A DNA stretch of 58,196 nucleotides. Source: an uncultured Lachnospiraceae bacterium (GTDB lineage Bacteria; Bacillota; Clostridia; Lachnospirales; Lachnospiraceae). Under the pieces are notes generated by a model, which worked only from the letters and a program-made list of their open reading frames with translations, searched no databases and was not told the DNA's origin. Each line of letters begins with the position of its first letter. The first letter of the stretch is position 1. A program made the position numbers and the translations under genes. Positions 42,848 through 51,068 of this stretch are shown here, one piece after another. The stretch covers positions 1 through 58,196 of the forward strand of contig CAKRJP010000015.1 of assembly GCA_934351835.1 (NCBI GenBank). The letters run 5' to 3'.

Positions 42848-45800
42848 TTATACTTTGAAATAAATTCCATTGGTATTCGGATTGTTATGATAAAGCGGTA
42901 CTGACGGCGGCGTCTTAAGTGACGGCTGAATCTGCGCAATCTTCGCCGCATTTGTCTCTATGATTTCTCTCTTTACTTCCTCAGAACTGTTATAGTGGAA
43001 ATTCGATTTCATCGCATTTGCAATGATAGCAATCGCTGCCACATTTGATTTTGCTTTCGGTTTCACAACTTTTTCGATCTCATGGATTGTTCCATCCATA
43101 CTTACCACCATACCGGTAGATTCAAACAAAGATACCAGCGGATAAACCACATCAGCTTTCTTCGCTGTTTCTGTCATATAAAGATCTGCTACCGCAACAA
43201 AATCCATATTCGATCTGTCAAATCCATATACATCTTCACCGATGATGAAAATGGATTTGAATACTCCACCTCTGAGTTTTTCTTTCATCACACAAACCGG
43301 TGAAATTCCAAGGTTTGCAAGTCCCTGTGTATTAACGTTAGTCTTAATCTGCAAAATACCATTTCGCGGATTTCCAATATGACCACTCAATACTGCAAGA
43401 TCCGCTGCCGCTTTCTCACCTTCATGAGAAAGATTGAACTGATCCGTCACAACGATGGCCTTCTTCTCCGCCATCAGAATCTTGGCAGCTGCTCTTGCCT
43501 TGTCACTAATCTCAAGACCTTCCAGTGACTCGCGGAACTTCTTTGCTTCTTCCGGTGTCGCTACATCCTCTGGTTTTGCACCTTCCTCTATCAGTGCTTT
43601 CATAATCTCACGAATACCATCCGTAGAATCTGACTGAATGTAGATATCGGCCTCTCTCGCTTCTTGTGACTCCGGCACATTGTTGATAACGATTAGTTTT
43701 GCACCGTTATTTACGCCTTTTCTCACAGCCACACCCAGAGATGCATGTTCTTCCATGACATTGGTTCCCACCATAACAATGACATCCGTAGAGATCAGTT
43801 CTTCGATCTTACATGTAGAAACATCTGCACCGATAACTTCTTTGACTCCATTCATATGATAATTATAACAGAAAATGGATTCTGCACGTGCAATATGTTT
43901 TGCATATTTTCTGGCTACATAAATCTGCTGGCTAGTCAGTTTATCGGAAATCGATACTGCTACCGCCTCTTTACCATATTTGATCGAAGTACTCTGGATC
44001 TTCTTTGCAATATACATCGCAGCTTCTTCATAAGTTACCGGTACAAAAGTACCGTTTCTCTTGATCATCGGCGTTGTGATACGGTCTTTCTTCAGAAGTT
44101 CTCCATATCCAAAACGCCCCCGTACACACAAAGTCTTTCCTTCTGCCGGAACAGCTTTCACAACCATATCTCCGGCTTTTTCCAGGAGAACTTTACATCC
44201 TACAGAACAGAATGGGCAAATAGTCTCCACCGTCTCCGTCTCTGCAGGCACACGTTTGCCATAAGGATATTTCTCACCGAGAGCACCCGTTGGGCAAAGA
44301 TCCACACACTGTCCGCAGGAAATACATGAAGTCTCTTTTAATGGTCTCTTAAGGGACGGAGATGCCATTGTATCGAATCCACGTCCGACCAGCCCCAGAG
44401 CACTGCGTCCCATTACTTCATCACAAACTCTCACGCACAGTCCACACAAAATACATTTATCCGGATTCCTCTCAATAAATGGATGAGTATTGTCCACGGT
44501 TCTGTGGTGTTTCTCTCCTTCATATTTTTCCGGTTTTACATCATATTCGTTGGCACGCTTGATCAATTTACATTCAAAATAGTCATGACATCCACACTCC
44601 AGACATCTGGATGCCTCTCTTATTGCATCTTCATCCGAAAATCCATTATTTACCTCATGGAAATTGTCGCGTCTCTCTTCAATCGCCAGGTGCGTCATCT
44701 CCGCACGGGATAATCTCGGACGGTCCGCCAATGTCTCCGCAGTCACATCTGTCTGCTCGCTCACATAAGGTTTCTTATATGGAATCAGATTTCCTTTCAG
44801 GTAACTGTCGATGACCCGGGATGCTTTCTCCGCCTCACCGATGGCTCTGATCGCGATACTTGCACCACTGTTTGTAGCATCACCACAGGCAAATACATTT
44901 TCCAGGTTTGTACTAAACTTGGATTCATCTGCAAGGATCGTCCCCTTTGGAGATAATTCAATTCCTTCAAACGCTGTACGTGTCAGCGTCTGACCAAGGG
45001 CCATAACAAGAGCAGATACTTTTAATTTTTCTGTTTTTCCTTCGATCGGTACCGGGCGTAATCTTCCGGATTCATCCGGTGCACCAAGTCCCATCTTCTG
45101 AAGCAATACGTGGTCAATGCCACCATCTGGTGAAGACACGATTTCCAGTGGATTGGAAAGGAATTTGAAGATAACTCCTTCTTCCTCCGCCTCGCGGATC
45201 TCGTCTTTCTCTGCCGGCATCTCATCACGAGTTCGTCTGTAAATACAGTACACATGGTCCGCACCCAGACGGATCGCACTTCGGCAGGCATCCATAGCTG
45301 TATTACCACCACCCACAACTGCAATATCTTTTCCGGCGAAAATTTCTTCCCCCTGAGTTACTTTTCTAAGGAAATCAATACCACCGAAAACGTTCTCATT
45401 TCCTTCGCCTGGAATATTCATCCATACGCTGGACCAGGCTCCCGCCGCTACCAGTACTGCATCGTAATTCTCACGAATATACTGGAAAGAAATATCAGTA
45501 CCAACACTGACATCGTGGATCATCTCGATTCCCATACCTTCAATCAAGGCAATCTCTTTATCCAGGATTGCTTTTGGAAGACGATATTCCGGAATACCAT
45601 AACGGAGCATTCCACCCATCTTCGGCATTGCATCATAAATCGTTACTTTATGCCCTTTGGACCGGAGCTGATAGCCGGCTGTCAGACCAGCAGGTCCCCC
45701 ACCGATAATTGCTACTGTATGCCCCGTATCCGGCTCGATCGGTTTTACATACGGATGCCCGCTTTCCAGATCTTTATCCCCAATATAAGCCTTAATATAA

Positions 45801-46303
45801 GCAATAGAAACCGGATCTCCAATCAGTCCTCTTCGACAGGCTGTTTCACACGGATGTGGACAGATTCGTCCGATAGAGGATGGGAATGGAAATACATCTT
45901 TAATTAATTTTGCTGCTTGCTTCAACTGACCGTTGGCAACCATACCTATGTATCCCTGACAGTCTGTTCCGGCCGGACAATTCAGGCTGCAAGGCGGGCG
46001 ACAGTCCCCCACGTGGTCACTCATCAAAAGTTCTAACGCTGCTTTTCTTGATGCTCTGACTCTCTCTGTATTGGTGCTGATCACCATTCCGTTCGCAATC
46101 GTCGTTGCACAGGCACGCAAAAGCTTCGGACTTCCTTCCATCTCAACAACACAAAGTCCGCAGGATCCGTATATTTTTACTTTTTCGTCATAGCAAAGTG
46201 TCGGAATATCAATGTTATTCTCAGTAGCCACTTCGAGGATGGTCTGACCGGCAAATCCACTCACTTCTTTGCCATCTATATTTAATCTTATCTTTTCTGC
46301 CAT
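42848..46303 (-). CDS. Multidomain redox subunit: 2Fe-2S, GltD-like NADPH module, ferredoxin and molybdopterin-oxidoreductase-like domain
   Basis: A 1151-residue fusion. Residues 1-80 bind 2Fe-2S (Cys37, 48, 51, 65), then a NuoG-like His/Cys cluster and a GltD/NfnB-like module (CPHPCETACRRG, FAD site AIIGGGPAGLTAG, NADPH site VVGGGNTAMDACR with YRRTRDEMPA). Two 4Fe-4S motifs follow (CILCGLCVRVC, CISCGQCVDLCPTGAL), then CPFCSVGC and a MopB fold. The formate-dehydrogenase catalytic Cys/Sec-His pair is not seen. With the NuoF- and NuoE-like genes upstream, NADH and NADPH sites coexist, resembling Stn-type electron-bifurcating transhydrogenase (inference). AAGGAGG precedes the ATG. Confidence 0.88.
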   Translation of the reverse strand: MAEKIRLNIDGKEVSGFAGQTILEVATENNIDIPTLCYDEKVKIYGSCGLCVVEMEGSPKLLRACATTIANGMVISTNTERVRASRKAALELLMSDHVGDCRPPCSLNCPAGTDCQGYIGMVANGQLKQAAKLIKDVFPFPSSIGRICPHPCETACRRGLIGDPVSIAYIKAYIGDKDLESGHPYVKPIEPDTGHTVAIIGGGPAGLTAGYQLRSKGHKVTIYDAMPKMGGMLRYGIPEYRLPKAILDKEIALIEGMGIEMIHDVSVGTDISFQYIRENYDAVLVAAGAWSSVWMNIPGEGNENVFGGIDFLRKVTQGEEIFAGKDIAVVGGGNTAMDACRSAIRLGADHVYCIYRRTRDEMPAEKDEIREAEEEGVIFKFLSNPLEIVSSPDGGIDHVLLQKMGLGAPDESGRLRPVPIEGKTEKLKVSALVMALGQTLTRTAFEGIELSPKGTILADESKFSTNLENVFACGDATNSGASIAIRAIGEAEKASRVIDSYLKGNLIPYKKPYVSEQTDVTAETLADRPRLSRAEMTHLAIEERRDNFHEVNNGFSDEDAIREASRCLECGCHDYFECKLIKRANEYDVKPEKYEGEKHHRTVDNTHPFIERNPDKCILCGLCVRVCDEVMGRSALGLVGRGFDTMASPSLKRPLKETSCISCGQCVDLCPTGALGEKYPYGKRVPAETETVETICPFCSVGCKVLLEKAGDMVVKAVPAEGKTLCVRGRFGYGELLKKDRITTPMIKRNGTFVPVTYEEAAMYIAKKIQSTSIKYGKEAVAVSISDKLTSQQIYVARKYAKHIARAESIFCYNYHMNGVKEVIGADVSTCKIEELISTDVIVMVGTNVMEEHASLGVAVRKGVNNGAKLIVINNVPESQEAREADIYIQSDSTDGIREIMKALIEEGAKPEDVATPEEAKKFRESLEGLEISDKARAAAKILMAEKKAIVVTDQFNLSHEGEKAAADLAVLSGHIGNPRNGILQIKTNVNTQGLANLGISPVCVMKEKLRGGVFKSIFIIGEDVYGFDRSNMDFVAVADLYMTETAKKADVVYPLVSLFESTGMVVSMDGTIHEIEKVVKPKAKSNVAAIAIIANAMKSNFHYNSSEEVKREIIETNAAKIAQIQPSLKTPPSVPLYHNNPNTNGIYFKV

Positions 46304-46316
46304 TTTCCTATCCTCC

Positions 46317-48065
46317 TTAATCCACTACTACTGCATGGAACTTACATACACTGTTACACTTACCGCACTTCACACATTTTGCAGGATCAATGACGTGTGG
46401 TTTTTTCACATCTCCTGAAATTGCCCCTGCCGGACAGTTCTTCGCACACATCGTACAACCTTTACACTTACTCTCATTGATTGAATAAGTCACAAGATTC
46501 TTACACTGATGCGCTGTACATTTATGTTTGTAAATATGGTCTTCATACTCATTTCTGAAATACTTGATCGTAGTAAGTACCGGATTCGGTGCTGTCTGTC
46601 CCAGTCCGCAAAGTGCAGAGGATTTGATCTGTATCGCCAGATCTTCCAACAGCTCGATATCGCCATCGCGACCCTCACCCTCTGTGATCCTTGTGAGAAT
46701 CTCTAACATACGTTTCGTTCCCATACGGCAATGAATACATTTTCCGCAGGATTCTTTACAGGTAAAGTCAAGGAAGAATCTCGCCATATCTACCATACAG
46801 GTCGTCTCGTCCATAACTACCATACCACCGGATCCCATGATCGCACCTGTAGCTGCCAGTGTCTTGTAATCGATCAGGGTATCAATCAGTTCTGCCGGAA
46901 TACATCCTCCGGACGGTCCGCCCATCTGTACTGCTTTAAATTTTTTATCATCTTTGATTCCACCGCCGATTCCATAGATAACATCCCTGATCGTCTTACC
47001 CATCGGGATTTCTACCAGTCCGCCGTTCTTGATCTTACCGGTCAGCGCAAATACTTTCGTACCTTTACTGTTTGGTGTACCAAGTTTCGCAAATGCTTCT
47101 CCTCCGTTGGCAATGATCCACGGAACGTTGGCATAAGTTTCTACATTATTGATATTGGACGGTTTCTGCCAGTAACCTTTCTGCGCCGGGAACGGAGGTT
47201 TCAGGCGCGGCATTCCTCGTTCGCCTTCCAGAGAAGCGATCAGGGCAGTTTCTTCACCACAAACAAATGCTCCGGCTCCGGCTTTGATACGGATATCAAA
47301 GGAAAAATCCGATCCAAACAGATTCTTTCCAAGAAATCCTTTCTTACGCGCCTGTTCAATTGCGTTGGTCAGACGCACGATTGCCAGCGGATACTCTGCA
47401 CGTACATAAACGATTCCTTCATCTGATCCCATCGCATAAGCACCGATCAGCATACCTTCAATCAGGGTATTCGGATCTCCCTCAATAACTGCACGATCCA
47501 TAAACGCTCCCGGATCTCCCTCATCAGCGTTACAAATCGTATATTTTTTCGTTCCTGCTGCATTTCTTGCGGCATTCCATTTAAACCAAGTCGGGAAGCC
47601 TGCGCCTCCACGGCCTGCCAGACCAGACACTTTGATGATATCAATAACCTGTTCCGGTTTCAGCGTCTTTACACATTTCTCAATGGATTTATAACCGCCT
47701 TTTGCGATATACTCGTCAATCTCTTCCGGATTGATGATTCCACAGTTACGAAGTGCGATCCTTGTCTGATCATCCAGTCTTGCCTTATCTTCCTCCGAAA
47801 TCAGATATTTCCCGCAAGCCTTACCTTCCAGCTCATCACTGATAATATCTTTGATATTCTTAGCGTCTACTTTTACATAAGTATGTTTCTCTCCGCCATC
47901 CGTGATCACATCAACGATCGGCTCCAGATAACACATTCCGATACATCCGGTAACTCCAATCGTGATATCAAGGGAATTCTTCTTGATGTATTTTTCAGCA
48001 GCATCTGATACCTTGTCCGCACCTGCTGCGATACCACAACTTCCTTTTCCTATGATCAGTCTCAT
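46317..48065 (-). CDS. NuoF/HydB-like NADH-binding flavoprotein subunit
   Basis: A 582-residue subunit that binds NADH, FMN and several Fe-S clusters. An N-terminal thioredoxin-like segment (about 1-90) precedes the FMN/NADH domain (GLAGRGGAGFPTWFKW, CNADEGDPGAFMDR, GAGAFVCGEETALIASLEG), the 4Fe-4S site ESCGKCIHCRMGT, and a C-terminal two-cluster ferredoxin (CKGCTMCAKNCP, CVKCGKCNSVC). The extra N- and C-terminal domains are those of HydB-type subunits in bifurcating hydrogenases and relatives, not of plain complex I. Its ATG overlaps the NuoE-like stop by four bases. Confidence 0.94.
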   Translation of the reverse strand: MRLIIGKGSCGIAAGADKVSDAAEKYIKKNSLDITIGVTGCIGMCYLEPIVDVITDGGEKHTYVKVDAKNIKDIISDELEGKACGKYLISEEDKARLDDQTRIALRNCGIINPEEIDEYIAKGGYKSIEKCVKTLKPEQVIDIIKVSGLAGRGGAGFPTWFKWNAARNAAGTKKYTICNADEGDPGAFMDRAVIEGDPNTLIEGMLIGAYAMGSDEGIVYVRAEYPLAIVRLTNAIEQARKKGFLGKNLFGSDFSFDIRIKAGAGAFVCGEETALIASLEGERGMPRLKPPFPAQKGYWQKPSNINNVETYANVPWIIANGGEAFAKLGTPNSKGTKVFALTGKIKNGGLVEIPMGKTIRDVIYGIGGGIKDDKKFKAVQMGGPSGGCIPAELIDTLIDYKTLAATGAIMGSGGMVVMDETTCMVDMARFFLDFTCKESCGKCIHCRMGTKRMLEILTRITEGEGRDGDIELLEDLAIQIKSSALCGLGQTAPNPVLTTIKYFRNEYEDHIYKHKCTAHQCKNLVTYSINESKCKGCTMCAKNCPAGAISGDVKKPHVIDPAKCVKCGKCNSVCKFHAVVVD

Positions 48066-48589
48066 TTTACCGCCTCCTTTGCTCTGATATCCCGGAGCAC
48101 CTGAGTTGCTTTCGCAGGTGTCAGTGTTCCATAAGTCTCACCATTGATCATCATGACCGGCGACAGTGAGCAACAGCCAAGACAGGCTACACTCTTAATA
48201 GAAAATAATCCATCAGAAGTTGTTCCGCCATCTTCTATTCCTAATTCTTCCTCAATTGCTGCCATCACCGCTTCTGAACCATTTACATGGCAGGCAGTTC
48301 CCTGACAGATCATGATCAGGTATTTGCCCACCGGTTCTAACCTAAACTGTGCATAAAATGTTGCTACTCCAAGGATCTTTGCCGCCGGAATATTTGTCCG
48401 GAAACCAATATAGTTCAGCAGACCCACCGGCAAATATCCGTAAATATCCTGAGCATGTTGTAAAATGGTAATCAGGCTTCCCTCTACACCGGCATACTCT
48501 TTCAGAGTAGGTTCCAGAAGAGAAACGTCAATTCCTTCTTTTTTAAGCGCCTCTGTCTGTGCAGCGGCACAATTGCAGATTTCACTCAT
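48062..48589 (-). CDS. NuoE/HydC-like 2Fe-2S subunit
   Basis: A 175-residue thioredoxin-like ferredoxin. An N-terminal helical part (LITILQHAQDIYGYLP, GVATFYAQFRLEP) leads into the cluster motif C-x4-C (CQGTAC) and C-x3-C (ACLGCC). This is the small partner of NuoF/HydB. AAGGAG lies ahead of the ATG at 48589; a reading 22 codons longer is unlikely. It is the first gene of the three-gene unit. Confidence 0.94.
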   Translation of the reverse strand: MSEICNCAAAQTEALKKEGIDVSLLEPTLKEYAGVEGSLITILQHAQDIYGYLPVGLLNYIGFRTNIPAAKILGVATFYAQFRLEPVGKYLIMICQGTACHVNGSEAVMAAIEEELGIEDGGTTSDGLFSIKSVACLGCCSLSPVMMINGETYGTLTPAKATQVLRDIRAKEAVK

Positions 48590-48636
48590 ACTTTTTTTCT
48601 CCTTATTTAACTCTCCAGATTTCTCTACAATTGGTA

Positions 48637-48665
48637 AAAGATGTGAATATAACATTCACATCTTT
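48637..48665. promoter_or_regulatory. Perfect 12-base inverted repeat in the leader of the redox operon
   Basis: AAAGATGTGAAT (48637-48648) and ATTCACATCTTT (48654-48665) flank five bases. It lies between the start point and the first gene, so it could be an operator or an RNA hairpin. The TGTGAA/TTCACA cores look like Rex half-sites, but they are seven bases apart rather than four. Confidence 0.6.
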
Positions 48666-48671
48666 GTTCTT

Positions 48672-48683
48672 GTACTTAAGTAC
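48672..48683. promoter_or_regulatory. Palindrome GTACTTAAGTAC just downstream of the -10 box
   Basis: A perfect 12-base palindrome covering the expected transcription start of the redox operon. Confidence 0.5.
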
Positions 48684-48712
48684 ATTATACTACTTCTATG
48701 CATATTGCACAA
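48684..48712 (-). promoter_or_regulatory. Promoter of the redox operon
   Basis: Minus-strand TTGTGC (48707-48712) and TATAAT (48684-48689) with a 17-base spacer. Confidence 0.78.
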
Positions 48713-48784
48713 CATTTTTAAATATTTAACAATCTTTTTTGTGTACTTTTATATTTTTCTTTAACAATCATGTTATGGAATGCA

Positions 48785-48828
48785 CAAAAAAGGTGATTTT
48801 CACATTTTTTTCTGCAAAACTCACCTTT
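48785..48828 (-). terminator. Probable terminator of the HAD hydrolase gene
   Basis: On the minus strand AAAGGTGA (from 48828-48821) pairs with TCACCTTT (48796-48789) across a 24-base A-rich loop and runs into TTTTTTG. It lies about 110 bases beyond the HAD gene; the gap between them shows no gene. Confidence 0.6.
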
Positions 48829-48935
48829 CTCTTACATTTTTCGTCAACTCTATCCCTTTTTCGTTGTTTTTCAATTATCAAGACCAATTTGGTAGTCTTT
48901 TCTAACCCGCCAAATCCTTAACGTTTACTTTTTCA

Positions 48936-49637
48936 CTATACGATCAGGTTTCCTAATAAATTTCTCAGTTCTTCCTCAGTCCTCACCATATAATCCGGTT
49001 TTTCTTCACCCTCCGGTATCTCATGGTTTCTTCTGTTCAGCCAGACGGTCTTTAGTCCCGCTCTCTTTGCTCCCAGAATATCATTTCTGAAGGAATCCCC
49101 GATATAATACGTTTCCGCTTTCGGGTGCATCTTCTGAACCGCGATTTCAAAAATGCCCGGTTCCGGTTTCGCCACTCCCACAGCTCCCGAAATAATAATA
49201 TATTCTTCCGGGATCCACCGTGTCAGCCCCAGTGCCATCGCCTTAGCCATCTGGTGTTTATCCGGACCGTTCGTCACCACACCTAATTGGGCCTTTTCTG
49301 CACACTCATTTAACATTTTCTTGACTGTCTCCGGAAGCGTAATCTCTTTTTGATTCTTTGCATAAATCTGCTGAAATGCCCATGCATCTCCTTCTGAAAT
49401 AAAAATTTCAAAATCTTCGAATGCTTTCTGTATCCGGTATACCTGCATGTCCTTCATTGACATTTCACCGCGCAATGACTGCTCATATACCTCATCGCTG
49501 TGCTTTCTGCTCTGTACAAATAATTTTATAATATCAACCTCATAAGCTCTCTGACCGAAAACTGCAGCATAAGCATCTGCAAATGGCGTAATCTGATCAT
49601 AAAGAGTATCGTCTATATCAAAAATAAAAGTTATCAA
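48936..49637 (-). CDS. HAD-superfamily hydrolase (YjjG-like)
   Basis: A 233-residue haloacid dehalogenase-type phosphatase. Motif I is FDIDDTLYDQ with the two catalytic Asp, motif II VTNGPD, motif III the Lys in GVAKPEPGIF, motif IV IGDSFRNDILGAKRAG. The helical cap after motif I marks subfamily IA, close to YjjG/nucleotidase-like enzymes. The start is a TTG with AGGAGG six bases ahead. The substrate is unknown. It is divergent from lysC. Confidence 0.9.
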   Translation of the reverse strand: MITFIFDIDDTLYDQITPFADAYAAVFGQRAYEVDIIKLFVQSRKHSDEVYEQSLRGEMSMKDMQVYRIQKAFEDFEIFISEGDAWAFQQIYAKNQKEITLPETVKKMLNECAEKAQLGVVTNGPDKHQMAKAMALGLTRWIPEEYIIISGAVGVAKPEPGIFEIAVQKMHPKAETYYIGDSFRNDILGAKRAGLKTVWLNRRNHEIPEGEEKPDYMVRTEEELRNLLGNLIV

Positions 49638-49733
49638 AATATTCCTCCTGTGAATTGTAATATTTCATCGAATTGTCTGGTTTTCATTATAATCCAGAAG
49701 TAATTGAAAATATAGTGATTTCTTTTAACTATT

Positions 49734-49769
49734 TAGCGAAAGAATTGCATTTTACCCCCTTTTTCGCTA
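49734..49769. promoter_or_regulatory. Inverted repeat across the lysC promoter
   Basis: TAGCGAAA (49734-49741) and TTTCGCTA (49762-49769) bracket the -35 box and touch the -10 box, as expected for a repressor site. No lysine riboswitch-length leader exists here, so control may be through this site. Confidence 0.45.
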
Positions 49770-49773
49770 TACT
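49745..49773 (+). promoter_or_regulatory. Promoter of lysC
   Basis: TTGCAT (49745-49750), 17 bases, TATACT (49768-49773), about 30 bases ahead of the ATG. Confidence 0.8.
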
Positions 49774-49803
49774 GAAATCATCCTAAAAAAGAGGTAAAAC
49801 AAT

Positions 49804-51006
49804 ATGTTAACAGTAATGAAATTTGGCGGAAGCTCTGTCGCTGATCTGGAGCACATCCGCAATGTAGCCAGGCGCTGCATCGAAAAGCAACAAGCAGGCA
49901 GCCATGTTGTTGTTGTTCTCTCTGCTATGGGAAAGACTACCGATAACCTGATTGCCACAGCTAAGCAGATTACTGACCAGCCGTCACGCAGAGAAATGGA
50001 TATGCTGCTCTCAACAGGCGAGCAGGTTTCTGTATCTCTGATGGCAATGACTCTGATCCAGATGGGTGTCAGTGCCGTTTCACTGAATGCATGGCAGGTG
50101 CCTATGCACACTACTTCTGACTATCAGAATGCCCGGTTCAAAAGGATTGACACAGAACGTATCCAAAAGGAACTGGATGCTAACAAAATTGTTGTTGTAA
50201 CAGGATTCCAGGGAATTAATAAGTACGATGATATCACAACTTTAGGTCGCGGAGGTTCCGATACTACCGCAGTTGCCCTGGCAGCAGAACTTCATGCAGA
50301 TGTCTGTGAGATTTATACAGACGTTGACGGTGTTTATACTGCCGATCCTCGTATCGTTCCTAATGCACGGAAGATGGAAGAAGTAACATACGACGAGATG
50401 TTAGAGATGGCTTCTCTCGGTGCAAAGGTTTTGCACAGCAGATGCGTAGAGATTGCCAAAAAATACGGCGTGGAACTTCTGGTCTGCTCCAGCCTGAACC
50501 GAAATTCCGGAACGCTTGTAAAGGAGAAAACGAAAATGGAAAAAATGTTAATCAGCGGTGTTGCAACCGATAAGAATGTAGCAAAGGTCCGCGTAGCCGG
50601 ACTCAACAATGATCCGGAAAGCACTTTCCGTTTCTTAAATCTTCTGGATAAGAATAACCTGAATATCGACGTTATGATCCAGTCTTTAGGTAAAGACGGA
50701 ACAAAATCTGTCTCTTTTACCGTAGCAAAGACAGATCTGCTCCGCACGTTAGATCTTTTAAACGAGAACAAAGATTATCTCGGCATTAAGAAACTGGATT
50801 CTGATGAAAAGGTTGCGAAGGTATCTGTAATCGGTGCCGGTATCCGTTCCCATTCCGGAGTTGCTGCAAAAATGTTCGGAGCCCTTGCAAATGCAGGCAT
50901 CAACACCGAGATGGTTACAACTTCCGAGATTCGTATCACTGTACTGATCAATGAAGATTATACAGATCAGGCCATGAGAGCGATCCACGAGACATTTCTG
51001 GAATAA
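49804..51006 (+). CDS. lysC: Aspartate kinase
   Basis: A 400-residue monofunctional aspartokinase, first step to lysine, diaminopimelate, threonine and methionine. The kinase domain opens VMKFGGSSVADLEHIRNVA and has ATAKQITDQPSRREMD, VTGFQGINKYDDITTLGRGGSDTTA and EIYTDVDGVYTADPRIV. Two C-terminal ACT domains (VRVAGLNNDPEST, VSVIGAGIRSHSGVA) bind the feedback effector. GAGG precedes the ATG. It is a single-gene unit; it supplies the DAP used by MurE. Confidence 0.96.
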   Translation: MLTVMKFGGSSVADLEHIRNVARRCIEKQQAGSHVVVVLSAMGKTTDNLIATAKQITDQPSRREMDMLLSTGEQVSVSLMAMTLIQMGVSAVSLNAWQVPMHTTSDYQNARFKRIDTERIQKELDANKIVVVTGFQGINKYDDITTLGRGGSDTTAVALAAELHADVCEIYTDVDGVYTADPRIVPNARKMEEVTYDEMLEMASLGAKVLHSRCVEIAKKYGVELLVCSSLNRNSGTLVKEKTKMEKMLISGVATDKNVAKVRVAGLNNDPESTFRFLNLLDKNNLNIDVMIQSLGKDGTKSVSFTVAKTDLLRTLDLLNENKDYLGIKKLDSDEKVAKVSVIGAGIRSHSGVAAKMFGALANAGINTEMVTTSEIRITVLINEDYTDQAMRAIHETFLE

Positions 51007-51019
51007 TTTTTTAATACTC

Positions 51020-51060
51020 AAAAAGGATGCGGCTTATCAAAGCCACATCCTTTTTATCTT
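51020..51060. terminator. Terminator between lysC and feoAB
   Basis: AAAAAGGATG (51020-51029) pairs with CATCCTTTTT (51046-51055), extended by GGCTT/AAGCC inside with one mismatch. T and A runs on both strands make it bidirectional. Confidence 0.9.
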
Positions 51061-51068
51061 CTAATTTC

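Noticed and set aside
42848..46303. Formate dehydrogenase catalytic subunit
   Set aside because: The MopB-like part lacks a visible Cys/Sec-His catalytic pair, and the GltD-like module is not a formate dehydrogenase feature.
48637..48665. Canonical Rex operator
   Set aside because: The half-sites are separated by seven bases instead of four.
49638..49803. Lysine riboswitch ahead of lysC
   Set aside because: The promoter lies only about 30 bases from the ATG, leaving no room for the aptamer.
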